Source of the DNA: Candidatus Zhuqueibacterota bacterium
GTDB lineage: Bacteria; SM23-31
NCBI GenBank assembly: GCA_022562855.1
Contig: JADFON010000110.1
Coordinates: 1-6,532, forward strand
Direction: 5' to 3'
Length of the DNA stretch: 6,532 nt
Part shown: positions 5,201-6,532 of the stretch, piece after piece
How the letters are laid out: every line of letters starts with the position of its first letter
Numbering within the stretch: the first letter of the stretch is position 1
The notes under the pieces: generated by a model
Database searches by the model: none
Seen by the model: only the letters and a program-made list of their open reading frames with translations
What the model was told of the DNA's origin: nothing
Translations under genes and position numbers: made by a program

Positions 5201-6136
5201 ATGAATTCTAATTTCTCACAGAAATTGTTGCCGGGTATGGTTGTTGAGGTTTATGGGAGCTTTTACATAGTCTTTCATAGAAGCAAATATGTTTCATGCG
5301 CATTGCGCGGAAAATTCCGGAAGCTGCTTTCCGAAACGCATAACCCGATTGCTGTGGGAGATAGGGTTAAATTCTCGTATTCGGACAATAAGAACGGCGT
5401 TATCGAGGAATTAATGCCGCGCAGGAACAAAATATCACGCCCAACCAAATGGGGTCAAATCAAAGAACGGATTATTGCATCGAATGTTGACCAGCTTGTC
5501 GCGATCGTTTCCACAAAACAGCCTGTCTTAAAGACAGGGCTTATCGACAGAATTATCCTTGTCGCTGAACGTGAAAACCTGAAGTTCGTCCTTTGTATCA
5601 ATAAAATCGATCTTATCAATGATGGAGAAATAAACGATATTATAGCTATCTACCGGAAGCTGCGCTACCCTATTGTGGCATCCAGTGCAGAGACGGGCGC
5701 CGGGATTGATGAATTGAAAAGTATCCTTAAAAACAAGTTTTCTGTTTTTGTCGGTCAGTCGGGTGTCGGAAAGTCTTCAATTTTAAACATTTTGCAGCCG
5801 GGTTTAAATATCAGAGTTAGGGAAATTAGCAATTACAGCAACAAAGGAAAGCACACTACTTCCTCAGTGACCGCCGTTCCATGCGATTTCGGCGGTTTTA
5901 TTGCAGACACTCCCGGATTCCGGGATTTCGGTTTGTGGGGAATTAAAAAGGAAGAAATGGGATTTCTATACCGAGAATTTCGCAGGTATTCTGATAAGTG
6001 CAAGTTCAATCCGTGTTCTCATATTCATGAACCGGAATGTGCAGTCAAAGATGCATGTCAAAGAGGCGCTATTTCGGAACTGAGGTATGATAATTATGTA
6101 AGAATCTATCATTCTTATGATGAATTAGAAAAATAA
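5201..6136 (+). CDS. rsgA: Ribosome small-subunit biogenesis GTPase RsgA (YjeQ)
   Basis: RsgA is a circularly permuted GTPase that checks late 30S maturation near the decoding centre and releases RbfA. The 311-residue product has an N-terminal OB-fold (about 12-78), then GTPase motifs in permuted order: G4 NKID at 134-137, G5 SSA at 161-163, P-loop GQSGVGKSS at 185-193, G2 within KGKHTT at 215-220, and G3 DTPG at 236-239. A C-terminal zinc site follows, with C267, C272, H274 and C280 in the family C-x4-C-x-H-x5-C spacing. Length is normal. I use the ATG at 5201; no Shine-Dalgarno is visible, and an internal ATG at codon 13 also lacks one and would begin inside the OB-fold. It is a single-gene unit, divergent from pgsA, closed by the terminator at 6230-6259. 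Confidence 0.97.
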   Translation: MNSNFSQKLLPGMVVEVYGSFYIVFHRSKYVSCALRGKFRKLLSETHNPIAVGDRVKFSYSDNKNGVIEELMPRRNKISRPTKWGQIKERIIASNVDQLVAIVSTKQPVLKTGLIDRIILVAERENLKFVLCINKIDLINDGEINDIIAIYRKLRYPIVASSAETGAGIDELKSILKNKFSVFVGQSGVGKSSILNILQPGLNIRVREISNYSNKGKHTTSSVTAVPCDFGGFIADTPGFRDFGLWGIKKEEMGFLYREFRRYSDKCKFNPCSHIHEPECAVKDACQRGAISELRYDNYVRIYHSYDELEK

Positions 6137-6159
6137 TCATAAATTAAACGGCAGCGGAA

Positions 6160-6189
6160 ACATATTTTACATTTCAACGTAAGATATGT
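6160..6189 (+). other. Hairpin in the rsgA 3' untranslated region
   Basis: ACATATTTTAC at 6160-6170 pairs with GTAAGATATGT at 6179-6189, an 11-bp stem with one T-G wobble and an 8-nt loop. No T-tract follows, so it is not itself a terminator. It lies 23 bp after the rsgA stop and about 40 bp before the real terminator. It may protect the transcript end or be incidental in AT-rich DNA. Confidence 0.4.
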
Positions 6190-6229
6190 ATTGGATTGCT
6201 GATTTAGTTTTTGATAGGTTTTAGAGTAG

Positions 6230-6259
6230 GCAGCCGGGGATTACGGCTGCTTTTTATTT
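6230..6259 (+). terminator. Intrinsic terminator of rsgA
   Basis: GCAGCCG at 6230-6236 pairs with CGGCTGC at 6244-6250, a perfect 7-bp GC-rich stem with a 7-nt loop, followed by TTTTTATTT at 6251-6259. It lies 94 bp beyond the rsgA stop codon and separates rsgA from the lipoprotein gene. Confidence 0.88.
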
Positions 6260-6320
6260 GGGCATAATAGTAAAATTCGGTCTGTAGTTTTCTGTACAAA
6301 CGTGTAATTGTTCCGGCAGC

Positions 6321-6347
6321 GCTTATAAGCTGTGTGTGACTTATAAA
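6321..6347 (+). promoter_or_regulatory. Candidate promoter region of the lipoprotein gene
   Basis: The perfect palindrome GCTTATAAGC is at 6321-6330, and CTTATAA recurs at 6340-6346, 18 bp after its first copy (6322-6328). The second copy provides a TATAAA -10-like hexamer about 30 bp upstream of the lipoprotein start. No TTGACA-like -35 is present, so the repeat or palindrome may be a binding site, or the -10 match may be chance. Confidence 0.25.
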
Positions 6348-6364
6348 AATATCCTGACTTAAAT

Positions 6365-6369
6365 GGAGG
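6365..6369 (+). promoter_or_regulatory. Ribosome binding site of the lipoprotein gene
   Basis: GGAGG lies 5 nt before the ATG at 6375-6377, within TGGAGGAAGTAATG. This supports the chosen start, and with recA it shows that the organism does use Shine-Dalgarno sequences even though rsgA and cinA lack them. Confidence 0.8.
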
Positions 6370-6374
6370 AAGTA

Positions 6375-6532
6375 ATGAAGTCTGTAATGCTTAGTGCAGT
6401 TTTGGTCATATTAATTACTGCATGTTCCGGTGACATCACTACCCCGGGGATACCCGATACAACTCTCAATTTCAATTTTGATGTTTCCGAGAATTGGAAT
6501 GTCGGGTTTTCCGACTACCCAATGGGTGAAGA
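6375..6532 (+). CDS. Putative lipoprotein of unknown function, N-terminal part (runs off right edge)
   Basis: Fifty-two codons are visible, with no stop before the window edge. The product starts with a short charged N-terminus (MKSV), a hydrophobic stretch at about 5-14 and a lipobox ITAC with Cys17. This predicts export, cleavage before Cys17 by signal peptidase II and lipid anchoring. Serine at +2 means no inner-membrane retention Asp, so the outer membrane is the likely site if E. coli rules apply. The mature part begins with a T/P-containing spacer (DITTPGIPDTT), followed by alternating Asn/Phe/Asp residues (LNFNFDVSENWNVGF) that look like the first beta-strands of a secreted domain. I do not recognise the family. 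It has a strong ribosome binding site, and the terminator at 6230-6259 makes it a separate unit from rsgA. Confidence 0.8.
   Translation, partial: MKSVMLSAVLVILITACSGDITTPGIPDTTLNFNFDVSENWNVGFSDYPMGE

Noticed and set aside
1-6532. tRNA, rRNA, CRISPR, insertion sequence or toxin-antitoxin content, and a novel multi-gene system.
   Set aside because: No cloverleaf, spaced repeat array, transposase or paired small genes are visible. All complete genes belong to well-known housekeeping families.

Overview
The window reads as a housekeeping chromosomal segment from a moderately AT-rich, Gram-negative-type bacterium. A bacterial lipoprotein signal and PgsA/PgpA phospholipid enzymes support a bacterial envelope of this kind. 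Some genes have a good Shine-Dalgarno (recA, the lipoprotein) and others have none (rsgA, cinA, pgsA). That mix, with the gene order, would fit a lineage in or near the Bacteroidetes/Chlorobi/Marinimicrobia-like groups or a deltaproteobacterium-like group. The lineage is inference; nothing here fixes it.

Layout from left to right: (1) 1-279, minus strand, the first 93 codons of topA, cut by the window edge. (2) 280-516, an intergenic stretch with a probable topA -10 box and a CCTCCGGAGG palindromic motif. (3) 517-4950, minus strand, a run of five genes transcribed right to left: pgsA, pgpA, (203 bp gap), cinA, thpR, recA. pgsA/pgpA are 8 nt apart, cinA/thpR overlap by 26 nt, and thpR/recA are 61 nt apart. 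(4) 4951-5200, a divergent control region holding a strong sigma70-like promoter on the minus strand, followed within about 30 nt by an intrinsic terminator that lies ahead of pgsA. (5) 5201-6136, plus strand, complete rsgA, followed by a clear intrinsic terminator at 6230-6259. (6) 6375-6532, plus strand, the start of an unrecognised lipoprotein, cut by the right edge.

How the genes relate: PgsA and PgpA catalyse consecutive steps of phosphatidylglycerol synthesis. CinA is a nucleotide-repair/NMN deamidase protein, ThpR an RNA-end 2',3'-cyclic phosphodiesterase and RecA the recombinase. A cinA-(thpR)-recA arrangement is known in several bacterial groups. RsgA is a 30S subunit assembly GTPase and is transcribed away from the block.

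The coding content is conventional, and I see no mobile element, CRISPR array, RNA gene of a known class or novel multi-gene system. The points worth a second look are regulatory: the promoter-terminator module ahead of pgsA with mutually exclusive pairings, an SOS-box-like dyad just upstream of recA, and a long inverted repeat across the pgpA stop codon.
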